From assembly GCF_001891085.1 (NCBI RefSeq), contig NZ_JXUP01000007.1:181-62366 (forward strand): 62,186 nt of DNA. The letters run 5' to 3'. Shown here one piece after another: positions 50,932-59,101 of the stretch. Source of the stretch: Campylobacter concisus. Its GTDB lineage: Bacteria; Campylobacterota; Campylobacteria; Campylobacterales; Campylobacteraceae. Made by a program: the position numbers and the translations under genes. Each line of letters starts with the position of its first letter. Position 1 is the stretch's first letter. Under the pieces are notes generated by a model, which ran no database searches, was not told the origin of the DNA, and was given only the letters and a program-made list of their open reading frames with translations.

Positions 50932-52012
50932 TTTTTCTCCTTTTAAAATTTCTTTTAATCCACAAATAAAGCCCTGAGATGCTCAAAACTAACGGCGAGA
51001 TGCCCACTATAAACCAGATAAATTTTGTAGTTTGGTTGTAGTTTCCAAAGTGCGATTTTCTAAATGCTGAGAGAATTTCTTCACTTAGATTTGCATTTTT
51101 TATGTCCAAAATGCTTACTAATTCGCCGTTATCTTTATCGTAAGTTAATATGCTTGAATATTCGTTATGCAAGAAATTTTGATCTTTTACATAGCCAAAA
51201 AGGCGTATATTTGCTCCTTGCATAAAAGGCAATGAGATGAAGTGTGGCTCAAAGCCAGCAAGATCATTTTTTGAGCGGGCTACCAGCTCGTCAAGAGATA
51301 GGTTTTTATTATAAATTTTTGCATCTATAACGAAGTCATTTTTAAACTCTGGCATGCGCGCCATTTGAAATTCCCACCAAACACCACTTATGCAAATGAG
51401 TAGTAAAATAGGCGTAGAAAAAATTCCTATCATTTTATGAATGTCGCTCATAAAAACATTTAGCCTATTTACACGAAGCCTAAGTAGTGTCAGCCAAAAT
51501 TTTCTATAAATCACGAAACCACTTATGCAGATAAAAAACGTAAAAATAGCGGTTAAAGTAAGGATAACATGACCGCTCTTTCCTAGAAATAGCGACTCAT
51601 GAAGCTCGGTTAAAACTCCAAAAAATCCCTCGTCGTGTGCGAGTGGCTCGCTCTTTATCTTGCCACTAAAAGCATCAAAATAGATAAATTTCCACTCTTT
51701 TTTGCTGTCGTTATGCTCGATTAGCCAAATTTTGTCACACTTTTTAGGATTTGATCGATATTGATGCCGACCATCTCGTAGCCGTCAAGCTCGCTTGCGA
51801 TGATCTCTCTTTGCTCATCAAAGCTGATCCTTTTGCTTAAATTTTCTTTGTTTAAATTTACATTTACGACATTTGGGGCAAGAAGGCTGTTTATCTCATT
51901 TTTATAAACCAAAATAGCACCGCTAAAACAAACTACTGCAAGTGGAATGAAAAAATAAAAGAGATAAATAAGTGTGCAATTTATAAAAAAATTTTTGATT
52001 TAGAAATTTCAC
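50912..52012 (-). pseudogene. PepSY-associated TM protein, two frameshifts
   Basis: A PepSY_TM protein of about 365 residues, probably a siderophore-iron reductase partner of the TonB receptor. Reading from GTG at 52012 (M-K-F-L-N-Q-K-F-F-Y-K-L-H), the frame breaks at an A6 tract on the plus strand (51950-51955; one T too many on the coding strand) and again at a T5 (51741-51745; one A too few). The remaining 50912-51720 part is open. The pieces join into a normal protein (F-S-G-A-I-L-V-Y-K-N-E, later L-H-E-S-L-F-L-G-K-S-G-H). Confidence 0.8.
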
Positions 52013-52077
52013 TTTGTTTTAAAGCCTTTTGATGGTAGGTTTTGATAATGGCTCGCAATCTTACACAAAATTTACTT

Positions 52078-52101
52078 TGATAATATTTAAAACTATTATC
52101 A
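52078..52101. promoter_or_regulatory. Fur-box-like palindrome
   Basis: TGATAATA-N8-TATTATCA, a perfect 8-bp inverted repeat 66 bases before the PepSY GTG start. The TGATAAT/ATTATCA arms match the usual Fur site and fit iron control of the PepSY/TonB unit. Confidence 0.68.
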
Positions 52102-52237
52102 ATTATAATTATGAAAAATAGAAATTTTTATAGAATGTAAATTGAAAAAAAATAAATAGATTTGATTTTCAAAAGAATAAATAACTCCTCTTTGTGTATA
52201 CGAAAAGCCAGAAAAGGGGGAAGCAAAGACTTATCAG

Positions 52238-52251
52238 TTACAAAAAGGAGG
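52238..52251 (+). repeat. 14-base direct repeat, copy 1
   Basis: TTACAAAAAGGAGG recurs exactly at 52863-52876. The sequence resembles a ribosome site, but no frame follows. The rest of 52013-52408 is AT-rich with no gene. Confidence 0.4.
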
Positions 52252-52408
52252 GTCCATTTAGGACGATGAAATAGTATTATTTAAGCATAAATTTTAATAA
52301 AATTTTTAGTTAATAAAAAAGAAATTCCAAGTAATACTAAAGTAAATTTAACTTTAAAGAAACTATATTTAAGAAATTTCTTTTAATTAGTACAAGCATA
52401 AAATTAGG

Positions 52409-52816
52409 CTAATTTTTAGGCACAAGCTCTAATACATTGCAAGCTCGTTTACTGCCCATCTTACAAGCTTTATCAAGAGCGTTTGCAGAAAGATCAAAGC
52501 TTTACTCAGTGTGATTTCCTTGAAGATACTTTGTCGCTAGCTCATAGCAAGCTTCACTGCTGCCGTCATCACAGAGTGATTTAAATATCTCAAAAGATTT
52601 TTGCGTATCTTTTTCTATGCCAAGACCACGCCCTAGCATATCTGCATAGATAAAGCAAGAAATTTTATCTTTATTTTCACATTCACTTGAAAGCTTTTTT
52701 GTAAAACTCTCGCAAGCTTTAGCGTTACTTTTATTAATGCACTCTTGCACATTTATATCCCAGTTTGCATTCAAAGATAGAAGTGTAAATGCTAAAAACA
52801 AAATGGATTTTTTCAT
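52409..52816 (-). pseudogene. SEL1-like repeat protein with premature stop
   Basis: A signal peptide (1-17) and SEL1/TPR-like Cys-rich repeats (A-C-E-S-F, S-C-F-I-Y-A-D-M-L-G-R-G-L-G, A-C-Y-E-L-A-T-K-Y-L). A stop TAA (52502-52504) after 104 residues interrupts the frame, and the same frame continues to 52409 with a further repeat (A-L-D-K-A-C-K-M-G-S-K-R-A-C). The gene was probably about 135 residues. The truncated form may still be secreted. Confidence 0.68.
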
Positions 52817-52835
52817 AAATTTCCTTGGAAGAAGT

Positions 52836-52862
52836 TAGCTCCCTTTGGGGGAAAGGGAGCTA
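52836..52862. terminator. Strong hairpin after nosY
   Basis: Perfect 11-bp stem TAGCTCCCTTT/AAAGGGAGCTA with a G5 loop, between the end of nosY and the SEL1 gene. There is no T-run on the minus strand, so it may act as an RNA-stability or attenuation structure rather than a simple terminator. Confidence 0.5.
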
Positions 52863-52951
52863 TTACAAAAAGGAGGTTTCTTGTTGGACAAGTGGAATAA
52901 TACAAGTTTCGTCTAAATTTAAAACCAACTTTTCTTTAACAAAAAACAATC

Positions 52952-53779
52952 TCAAACCAAATCTTTTTTACTAAAGGCGAAATAGCCACAAACTAGCAAA
53001 ATAATGCCTAGTACGAGCGGATAAATAATCGCGTAAGCTACAAATGTCGCTTTTGGAAAGGTGCTTAAAATAAAATAAGATGCAGTACCGATAACTGCCA
53101 AATTTGGATCAAAAAGACTAAGCGCTGCTATCCTGAAAAGCTCTATCGGATTTAGTATGGCAATAGCGTAAATGACATACTCATCGACTGAACTTCGCAT
53201 AAGAAGTCCAATTAATGCTAGATCAATAAATGCTAGCATTATAAGCCAAAGTAAAAACGCTACGCCTTGGCCTGTCTCTTGATTTTTAATCACGCTTGAG
53301 ATAAAAAATCCAAGCGATAAAAAAATGATACTTAAGCTAAAAAGTAGTCCAAAATAAAGTGTTAATACACTCCAAGGTATCGCAACACCTTTTATAAAAC
53401 CAACCACCACGCAAAGCAAAAGAGCAAACAAAAGTGGCACAAAAACAACAAATGTACGGCCCAGTGCCTTACCAAAGTAATACTCTCTAAGACTTAGCGG
53501 GAAACTAAGGATGTACTCAAGCAAATTTGTATCTCTATCTTGATTTATGCTTCTTACAGTTGAAATGAGAATAAAAATAGGCACAATGATGACGCAAATT
53601 TGAATAAACAAAAGCAGTGCTCTAGTAAGCCCAGAAAAGCCGAGTACACGTGAGTCAGTCACTCCACTAAATAAAAATCCTATCATCAAAGCAGAAAAAA
53701 GCGCAGCATATATCACAAACCATCTTGAGCGAAAAGACTCTTTTACATCAAGCTTTGCTATTAAAAAAAGATTATTCAC
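52952..53779 (-). CDS. nosY: NosY, ABC transporter permease
   Basis: A 275-residue membrane protein with about six membrane helices, ABC-2 type. With NosF it forms the transporter needed to assemble the CuZ centre of NosZ, probably moving a sulfur species. It overlaps nosF by 8 bases and is last in the operon. Confidence 0.88.
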   Translation of the reverse strand: MNNLFLIAKLDVKESFRSRWFVIYAALFSALMIGFLFSGVTDSRVLGFSGLTRALLLFIQICVIIVPIFILISTVRSINQDRDTNLLEYILSFPLSLREYYFGKALGRTFVVFVPLLFALLLCVVVGFIKGVAIPWSVLTLYFGLLFSLSIIFLSLGFFISSVIKNQETGQGVAFLLWLIMLAFIDLALIGLLMRSSVDEYVIYAIAILNPIELFRIAALSLFDPNLAVIGTASYFILSTFPKATFVAYAIIYPLVLGIILLVCGYFAFSKKDLV

Positions 53780-54425
53780 TCTTGCTCCTTAAATTTTCTT
53801 CTTTGATGATCTTGCCAAGATCCATATAGACGCATCTATCTAATAAATTTGCTATCTCATCGATACGGTGTGAAATAAAAACAAGTGTTTTGTTTTGCGT
53901 GAAGTTATCAAGTAAATTTTTAAAAGAAAGCCTTGCTTTCACGTCAAGATTTGCCGTTGGCTCATCAAACATCAAAATTTCACTATCCTTAGCAAATGCG
54001 ATTGCTATTAACATCTTTTGTTTCATGCCGCCAGAGAGCTTATAAAATGGCTTATTTAAATTTGCATGCAGATCAAGCTCTAAAAGCTTGCTAAATTTCT
54101 CAATATCTTCAAATTTTACATTTGAGCTTTTACAAACAAACTCACAAAGCTCGCGTAGGTTAAATTTAAGTGGTGGTGGGGTTTGTGGCACAAATGAGAT
54201 AAATTTCAAAGCCCCTTTTCTATCTTTTAGAGTATTTACACCATTTATCGCGATACTTCCGCTATTTGGGATAAACTCGCCTAAAATGATACGCATGAGC
54301 GAGCTTTTGCCAGCTCCATTTTGTCCAAGTATTGCTATTTTTTCACCAGATTTTACGTTTAGGCTAACATTATCAAGTATCCTTTGCGAGCCAAAAATTT
54401 TAGTTACTTCTTTTATATCTATCAA
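53772..54425 (-). CDS. nosF: NosF, ABC transporter ATPase
   Basis: A 217-residue ATPase. Walker A G-Q-N-G-A-G-K-S-S (about 35-43), signature L-S-G-G-M-K-Q-K (about 126-133), Walker B I-L-M-F-D-E-P-T (about 147-154) and switch His in S-H-R. It energises NosY for CuZ assembly. Confidence 0.92.
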   Translation of the reverse strand: MIDIKEVTKIFGSQRILDNVSLNVKSGEKIAILGQNGAGKSSLMRIILGEFIPNSGSIAINGVNTLKDRKGALKFISFVPQTPPPLKFNLRELCEFVCKSSNVKFEDIEKFSKLLELDLHANLNKPFYKLSGGMKQKMLIAIAFAKDSEILMFDEPTANLDVKARLSFKNLLDNFTQNKTLVFISHRIDEIANLLDRCVYMDLGKIIKEENLRSKSE

Positions 54426-54434
54426 AAATTTTCC

Positions 54435-55334
54435 TTATATGAGTTTTTTAAAGCCGTTGTCAAATTTCAGCGCATCTTGATGACACACATCAATACACCT
54501 ACCACAAAGCGTACAATCAGCGCCAGCTATCCTAAAGATATTTTTGCTCTCGTCAAGCTTTGCTCCCTTTTTTGTCATAAAAAGTACGTGAGGCACTAGA
54601 CAAACATCAGTGCAAACTAAGCAGTGATCACATTTTTCTTTATCCCAGCTAACTTTTATGGCATTTGGTTTAGCTAGCACCGAGTAAGTAGCTCCAATAG
54701 GACAGACATATCTACACCAAGCTCTACGTGAGAAGAAAATTTCAACCATAAGCATAGCCACAACAAACCAAATAGCATGAAAATAGCCATAGATAATAAA
54801 TCTTGAAAAAATCCCAACAACATTAAAAATTTCAAATGTAAGGCTTGCACTAGCAAAGCTAAGGGTTAAAAATAAAATGGTAAAAACATATCGCCACTTT
54901 GTGTCAAAAACTCGTGGTTTTACTATCTTTTTGGCGCGTAAATTTTCATGGATCTTCTCAGCTATTTCACTTATTAACGAATAAGGACAGATCCAAGAGC
55001 AAAAGCCTCTGCCGCCAAAAATGATATAAAAGGCCAAGATACTAAGTGAGCCAATTATTAAATTTACATGGATTTCATGCGTCGCTAGAAATACTTGCAG
55101 GCTCATAAAAGCATCTGCCAAGTGAAAACCAAATATCCTTGACGCACTGATGTCGCCTTCTAAAATTTGTATATCAACTCTATATGAAAGCACAAATAAA
55201 AGATGAACTAAAACGATGGTAAAAATGCGCCAAAAACGTATACTAGGACGCCTTTTGCCATCTTTTGTAGTTGTGATTAACGTGCTTAGAAAGCTTACAT
55301 TTCTAATCGTCGCACGAGTGTTATATTTGTCCAT
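54435..55334 (-). CDS. nosH: NosH, NapH-type membrane ferredoxin
   Basis: A 299-residue protein: several membrane helices (about residues 30-210) with the C-S-W-I-C-P and C-R-Y-V-C-P motifs of NapH/NosR proteins, then two ferredoxin motifs at the C-terminus (C-D-H-C-L-V-C-T-D-V-C and C-T-L-C-G-R-C-I-D-V-C-H). It should pass electrons from menaquinol, with NosG and NosC, to NosZ. Confidence 0.9.
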   Translation of the reverse strand: MDKYNTRATIRNVSFLSTLITTTKDGKRRPSIRFWRIFTIVLVHLLFVLSYRVDIQILEGDISASRIFGFHLADAFMSLQVFLATHEIHVNLIIGSLSILAFYIIFGGRGFCSWICPYSLISEIAEKIHENLRAKKIVKPRVFDTKWRYVFTILFLTLSFASASLTFEIFNVVGIFSRFIIYGYFHAIWFVVAMLMVEIFFSRRAWCRYVCPIGATYSVLAKPNAIKVSWDKEKCDHCLVCTDVCLVPHVLFMTKKGAKLDESKNIFRIAGADCTLCGRCIDVCHQDALKFDNGFKKLI

Positions 55335-55336
55335 TT

Positions 55337-55798
55337 TTACTTTTTAAATTTAGAAATTTCATCTGCAAGACTTTCAAGCTCGCTATCACTAACATTTGTA
55401 AGTAGCCCCTTCATAAGCGAGTTTTGCACCTTGCCAGCTTTATAATCAGCTAGCTTTTTAAGCAATTCATCCTTACTTAGATGCGTTATATCAGGAGCAA
55501 CGATACCTTTTGCATTTGCACCATGACACGGAGCACAAGTTGTTAGATACTGCTTGCTAACGCCTTCATTGTGCACTTTAGCCACACTTAGACTTAGCTC
55601 TTTTACCTTTTTTAGCTCATCTTCGCTAGCAAATTCTTCACTAGACTTTGGCTGCTCTTTTGTAAAATTTTGCTCTACTTTTGGCTGAGCATTAGTTGCT
55701 ACTTTTTCCTTTTTAGGCGGAGTCTGGCTTAACATAAATACCATGATACCGCAAATTGCTACTGCTAAAATAATGGTTATAATCTTTCCTACTTTCAT
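55337..55798 (-). CDS. nosC2: NosC2, membrane-anchored cytochrome c
   Basis: A 153-residue cytochrome with an N-terminal membrane anchor (about 5-23) and one haem site C-A-P-C-H-G (about 87-92); Met ligand probably in S-L-M-K-G-L. It is downstream of nosC1, with the ATG overlapping its stop region. An electron carrier to NosZ in the epsilonproteobacterial system. Confidence 0.85.
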   Translation of the reverse strand: MKVGKIITIILAVAICGIMVFMLSQTPPKKEKVATNAQPKVEQNFTKEQPKSSEEFASEDELKKVKELSLSVAKVHNEGVSKQYLTTCAPCHGANAKGIVAPDITHLSKDELLKKLADYKAGKVQNSLMKGLLTNVSDSELESLADEISKFKK

Positions 55799-56346
55799 TA
55801 TTTGCTCCTAAATTGTGTATTAAAATCACTGATTTCTTTAGCTAAATTTCTGATTTCAATATCATCCATTTTTTTAACAAGGTCTCGCATTAAAACATTG
55901 ACTTTCTCTTTATTTTTATAAGCATTTATCATTGTATAAATTTCATTTTCACTTTTTGTTAAGAGTGATGGCCCGATGATGCCATTTGCATAATCATCGT
56001 GACAAGCTGAGCATTTTGTAATGAAATTTTTGCTAAGTCTGCCCTTTATAAGTCTTAAATTTATAGTTTGAAGAGGGGTTCTTACCATCGCTAAAGCACC
56101 GATTTGACGGCTTACGTTATTATCTTCAAGTCCAAATTTTACGCTCTTTTCGCCGTGCATATCGTATTTTATGAAGTCATTTTGTTTATTTGTACTTTGA
56201 TTATTTTCTTTTTTTTCAACCTTTATGCTAGCGCTCGTGGCTACATTTATTGGTTGCTCGCTAGCTGCTTTTTGCGCTTTGTCATCGCTCTTTTCACAGC
56301 CGACAAATAGCAAAGCAGCAGCCACTAAAGACGTTATTAATCTCAT
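55798..56346 (-). CDS. nosC1: NosC1, cytochrome c lipoprotein
   Basis: A 182-residue protein with a lipobox-like L-L-F-V-G-C (Cys17), a hydrophilic linker and a haem motif C-S-A-C-H (about 115-119). A periplasmic electron carrier in the Nos chain, similar in layout to NosC2. Confidence 0.84.
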   Translation of the reverse strand: MRLITSLVAAALLFVGCEKSDDKAQKAASEQPINVATSASIKVEKKENNQSTNKQNDFIKYDMHGEKSVKFGLEDNNVSRQIGALAMVRTPLQTINLRLIKGRLSKNFITKCSACHDDYANGIIGPSLLTKSENEIYTMINAYKNKEKVNVLMRDLVKKMDDIEIRNLAKEISDFNTQFRSK

Positions 56347-57020
56347 TCTTTCTCCTTATAAATTTCATCATAACTCATTTTTGGGGCAATATTTATAATT
56401 TTTACAGGGCAAACCTCAGCACACACCCCACACCCAACGCAGCCATGCTTTATGAGTGGCAAATTTGATTCACTCATTACTATTGCACTATCGCCAACTG
56501 GGCAAATGCTGGCGCAAAGGTCACAAATTTGACCGATTTTGCCTTTTATCTTATCTTTTTCTGTCTCTTCCCTATCGTTATAAACTTTGCGAACAAGCAA
56601 ATCTTCAACACTATCTTCGCTTAGTTTTTCTCTTTTTAGGCACATACAGGCATTTGCATTACTCAAGACAGCAACACCCATTTTCACATCATCAACAACT
56701 TTTGTAGCATGATCTAACGCACCACTTGGACAGGCGAGCACACATGGGAAAAGATCACATAAATAGCAACCTCTCTTTTTAGGATCTATGTATGCTGTAC
56801 CATTTGAATATCCATCTTTTATATCAAGCAAACTTATACTGTGATAAGGGCATACCTGCACACACTGACCACATTTGACACAAAGATCATCAAAGTCATC
56901 AACCGCGCCTGGTGGTCTAAGATAGAGTTTATCGCCGCTACTTTTTGGCAAAATTTTACCTATGCCATATCCTGCGGCAGCTGCGACTGAGCCTAAGATT
57001 ATAAATTTTCTTCTATCCAC
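56343..57020 (-). CDS. nosG: NosG, NapG-type ferredoxin
   Basis: A 225-residue periplasmic protein with four [4Fe-4S] motifs: C-V-K-C-G-Q-C (about 47-53), C-Y-L-C-D-L-F-P-C, C-D-L-C-A-S-I-C and C-V-G-C-G-V-C-A-E-V-C. The twin-residue start D-R-R-K-F and following helix suggest Tat export. It pairs with NosH in quinol oxidation. Confidence 0.9.
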   Translation of the reverse strand: MDRRKFIILGSVAAAAGYGIGKILPKSSGDKLYLRPPGAVDDFDDLCVKCGQCVQVCPYHSISLLDIKDGYSNGTAYIDPKKRGCYLCDLFPCVLACPSGALDHATKVVDDVKMGVAVLSNANACMCLKREKLSEDSVEDLLVRKVYNDREETEKDKIKGKIGQICDLCASICPVGDSAIVMSESNLPLIKHGCVGCGVCAEVCPVKIINIAPKMSYDEIYKEKE

Positions 57021-58269
57021 GTTTTGCCCTTAACGCGTTAAAATTTGAAGCATCAAGTGGTTTTATCCTTGGCGTGCTATCTTCAAGTAGCTTTACTGGC
57101 TCAGAAAATGGCGCGAGTTTGGCTAAAAAATTTAAGATACTAAAGACACTTGATCCATAGAAAAACTGCAAATTCGGATAATACTGCCAAAGCTGATCGG
57201 CATACGATAGGTGCATAAACGGCGTATCGCCATAGCCATCTTTATCTCTATCAAAGCTCTCATACTCATCATAATAATTTTTACTCCACCGATTTAATGC
57301 CATTTTATCGCCTGGAGTGTCGTTCGCAACGATATCCATATTGCCTATAAAATCATTATTTTCAAATATGCTTGTCCCCTGAGTAGCGTGAAAATATACG
57401 CCAACTACGTTGTGTAAAATTTTATTGCCTAAGAAATTTATCGTTGAGCCTGGCTGAAACGGCGAGTTATCAAGCAAAATTCCTCTCGCATTATAGATAA
57501 GTGTATTATTTTCGATAGTAAAATTTGAAACATCTTTTAGACCGATACCGATACCAAAAGCGCCGTCACTATCCATAACAAGATTATTTTTTATATTTGA
57601 GCCAGCTGAGTACATAAAAAACATTCCGACTGCATTGCCGATAAAATCATTGTTTTCGACTAAATTTTGATTTGCATACATAAAGTGAAGCGAGTATCTA
57701 CCGCGGATCGCTTTATTTTTTAAAAATTTATTGTGACTTGCATACCATGCAACCATATCACGGCTATCATAAATATAATTACCCTCGATTAAATTTTCAT
57801 GACTATACCAGAGTCTAACCGCATCACCTCTAAAACCAAGACTGGCCCCTTTTTTAGAAGTGATGTTATTTTCAGTGATCTTTGAGCTACTGCACTCTTT
57901 AAAATCAATCCCAAAAAGCACATCACTCAAGTCATTTTGCGTAACCAAGACATTATTTGCTTTATCACAGCCAATGCCAGCATCTAGCTCACCAAGGTCA
58001 TTTCCGCTACCACTTATCTTTAAATTTCTAAGCGTAACATTTGAGGCAATAATCTTTACAACTGTGCCTTTACCATTTCCTTTTATGTGAGCGTTTTTGC
58101 CCTCGCCAACGATACTAAGCGGCTTATTTATAGTTATGCTTCCTTCATAGATGCCGTCCCCTAGCTTTATAACATCGCCAGGGCTAGCGTTGTTTATTGC
58201 ATCTTGAAGGATATTTGCAGAGCTAAAAATAGGCAAGAAAGCAAGGGCAAAAATAAAAATTTTACGCAT
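57013..58269 (-). CDS. nosD: NosD, CuZ maturation protein
   Basis: A 418-residue periplasmic protein with a signal peptide (1-18) and a right-handed beta-helix made of CASH repeats (N-x-I-x-x-N, about 60-310). With NosF and NosY it is needed for the copper-sulfur CuZ site. It overlaps nosG by 8 bases and nosB by 8. Confidence 0.92.
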   Translation of the reverse strand: MRKIFIFALAFLPIFSSANILQDAINNASPGDVIKLGDGIYEGSITINKPLSIVGEGKNAHIKGNGKGTVVKIIASNVTLRNLKISGSGNDLGELDAGIGCDKANNVLVTQNDLSDVLFGIDFKECSSSKITENNITSKKGASLGFRGDAVRLWYSHENLIEGNYIYDSRDMVAWYASHNKFLKNKAIRGRYSLHFMYANQNLVENNDFIGNAVGMFFMYSAGSNIKNNLVMDSDGAFGIGIGLKDVSNFTIENNTLIYNARGILLDNSPFQPGSTINFLGNKILHNVVGVYFHATQGTSIFENNDFIGNMDIVANDTPGDKMALNRWSKNYYDEYESFDRDKDGYGDTPFMHLSYADQLWQYYPNLQFFYGSSVFSILNFLAKLAPFSEPVKLLEDSTPRIKPLDASNFNALRAKRG

Positions 58270-59017
58270 TTAGCTCTTTTTTCTTTGAAAATACTGCAAG
58301 TATGCAAAATACGCTCATAGCAATCATCACCCAAAATCCGATACTTGGATAAGAGTGTGTTGTAAATTGTGCAACGCTACCATCACCTAGAACTGTTGGC
58401 ATAAATGGTTTAATCTTAAATGCGCCCCATTCTTGCATATTGTGTCCATACCAATAAAGCCATCCTGCAAATGCGCTCATAAATAGCACAGGGGCGATAA
58501 TCGTTGGAACCATAAGAAGTGAGTTAAATTTGCCGTTGTAATACAAAAATGCAAGCATACAAAGCGTTGAAATAAGCAAATAATAAGGTGCTATCGCTCG
58601 CTCTAAATTTCCGCCATGCTCCATAGGATACATACCGATGTAGTGATTTATCGTATTCATCTCATGCACGTCACCACTATATCCATCTACATGAAAATAT
58701 ACAGGAATTCCATCAGGAAAGGCTGATTTTGGATAATTTGGAGCTTCAAGAGAGACGTACCAGATAGGAAAAGATGGTGTACCTATCTCTGCTTTTTGTT
58801 CGATCATCTTATGAAGATCGCTTGCTACATCTTTTGATAAAAGGTGATTTTTATACTGAAATGAGCTATAAAGATTATAGATACCGTAAGTATAAGATGG
58901 TAGTTCATCTCCATCAGCTATACGCTCTTTTGCTCCGTGCCAACCAAGAACAGGCAAAGTAAAACAAACAGTCATTAAGACAAGTGCAACAATGGTATAA
59001 ATTTTATATTTACTCAT
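58262..59017 (-). CDS. nosB: NosB, membrane protein of nos cluster
   Basis: A 251-residue inner-membrane protein with about five helices (about 6-25, 146-162, 168-190, 227-245) and a large periplasmic loop. It follows nosZ, as in epsilonproteobacterial and other clade II clusters where it is called NosB. Function unclear. Confidence 0.82.
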   Translation of the reverse strand: MSKYKIYTIVALVLMTVCFTLPVLGWHGAKERIADGDELPSYTYGIYNLYSSFQYKNHLLSKDVASDLHKMIEQKAEIGTPSFPIWYVSLEAPNYPKSAFPDGIPVYFHVDGYSGDVHEMNTINHYIGMYPMEHGGNLERAIAPYYLLISTLCMLAFLYYNGKFNSLLMVPTIIAPVLFMSAFAGWLYWYGHNMQEWGAFKIKPFMPTVLGDGSVAQFTTHSYPSIGFWVMIAMSVFCILAVFSKKKELNA

Positions 59018-59101
59018 GATCTCTCCTTTAAATTTTAAAATTTCATCTGCTAAAAATTAAAATTTTAAAATTTAAAAAGGGGCAAAATACCCCTTTAAAA
59101 A

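Noticed and set aside
54435-55334. NosR
   Set aside because: The protein is only 299 residues and lacks the N-terminal FMN-binding domain of NosR; it fits NapH/NosH.
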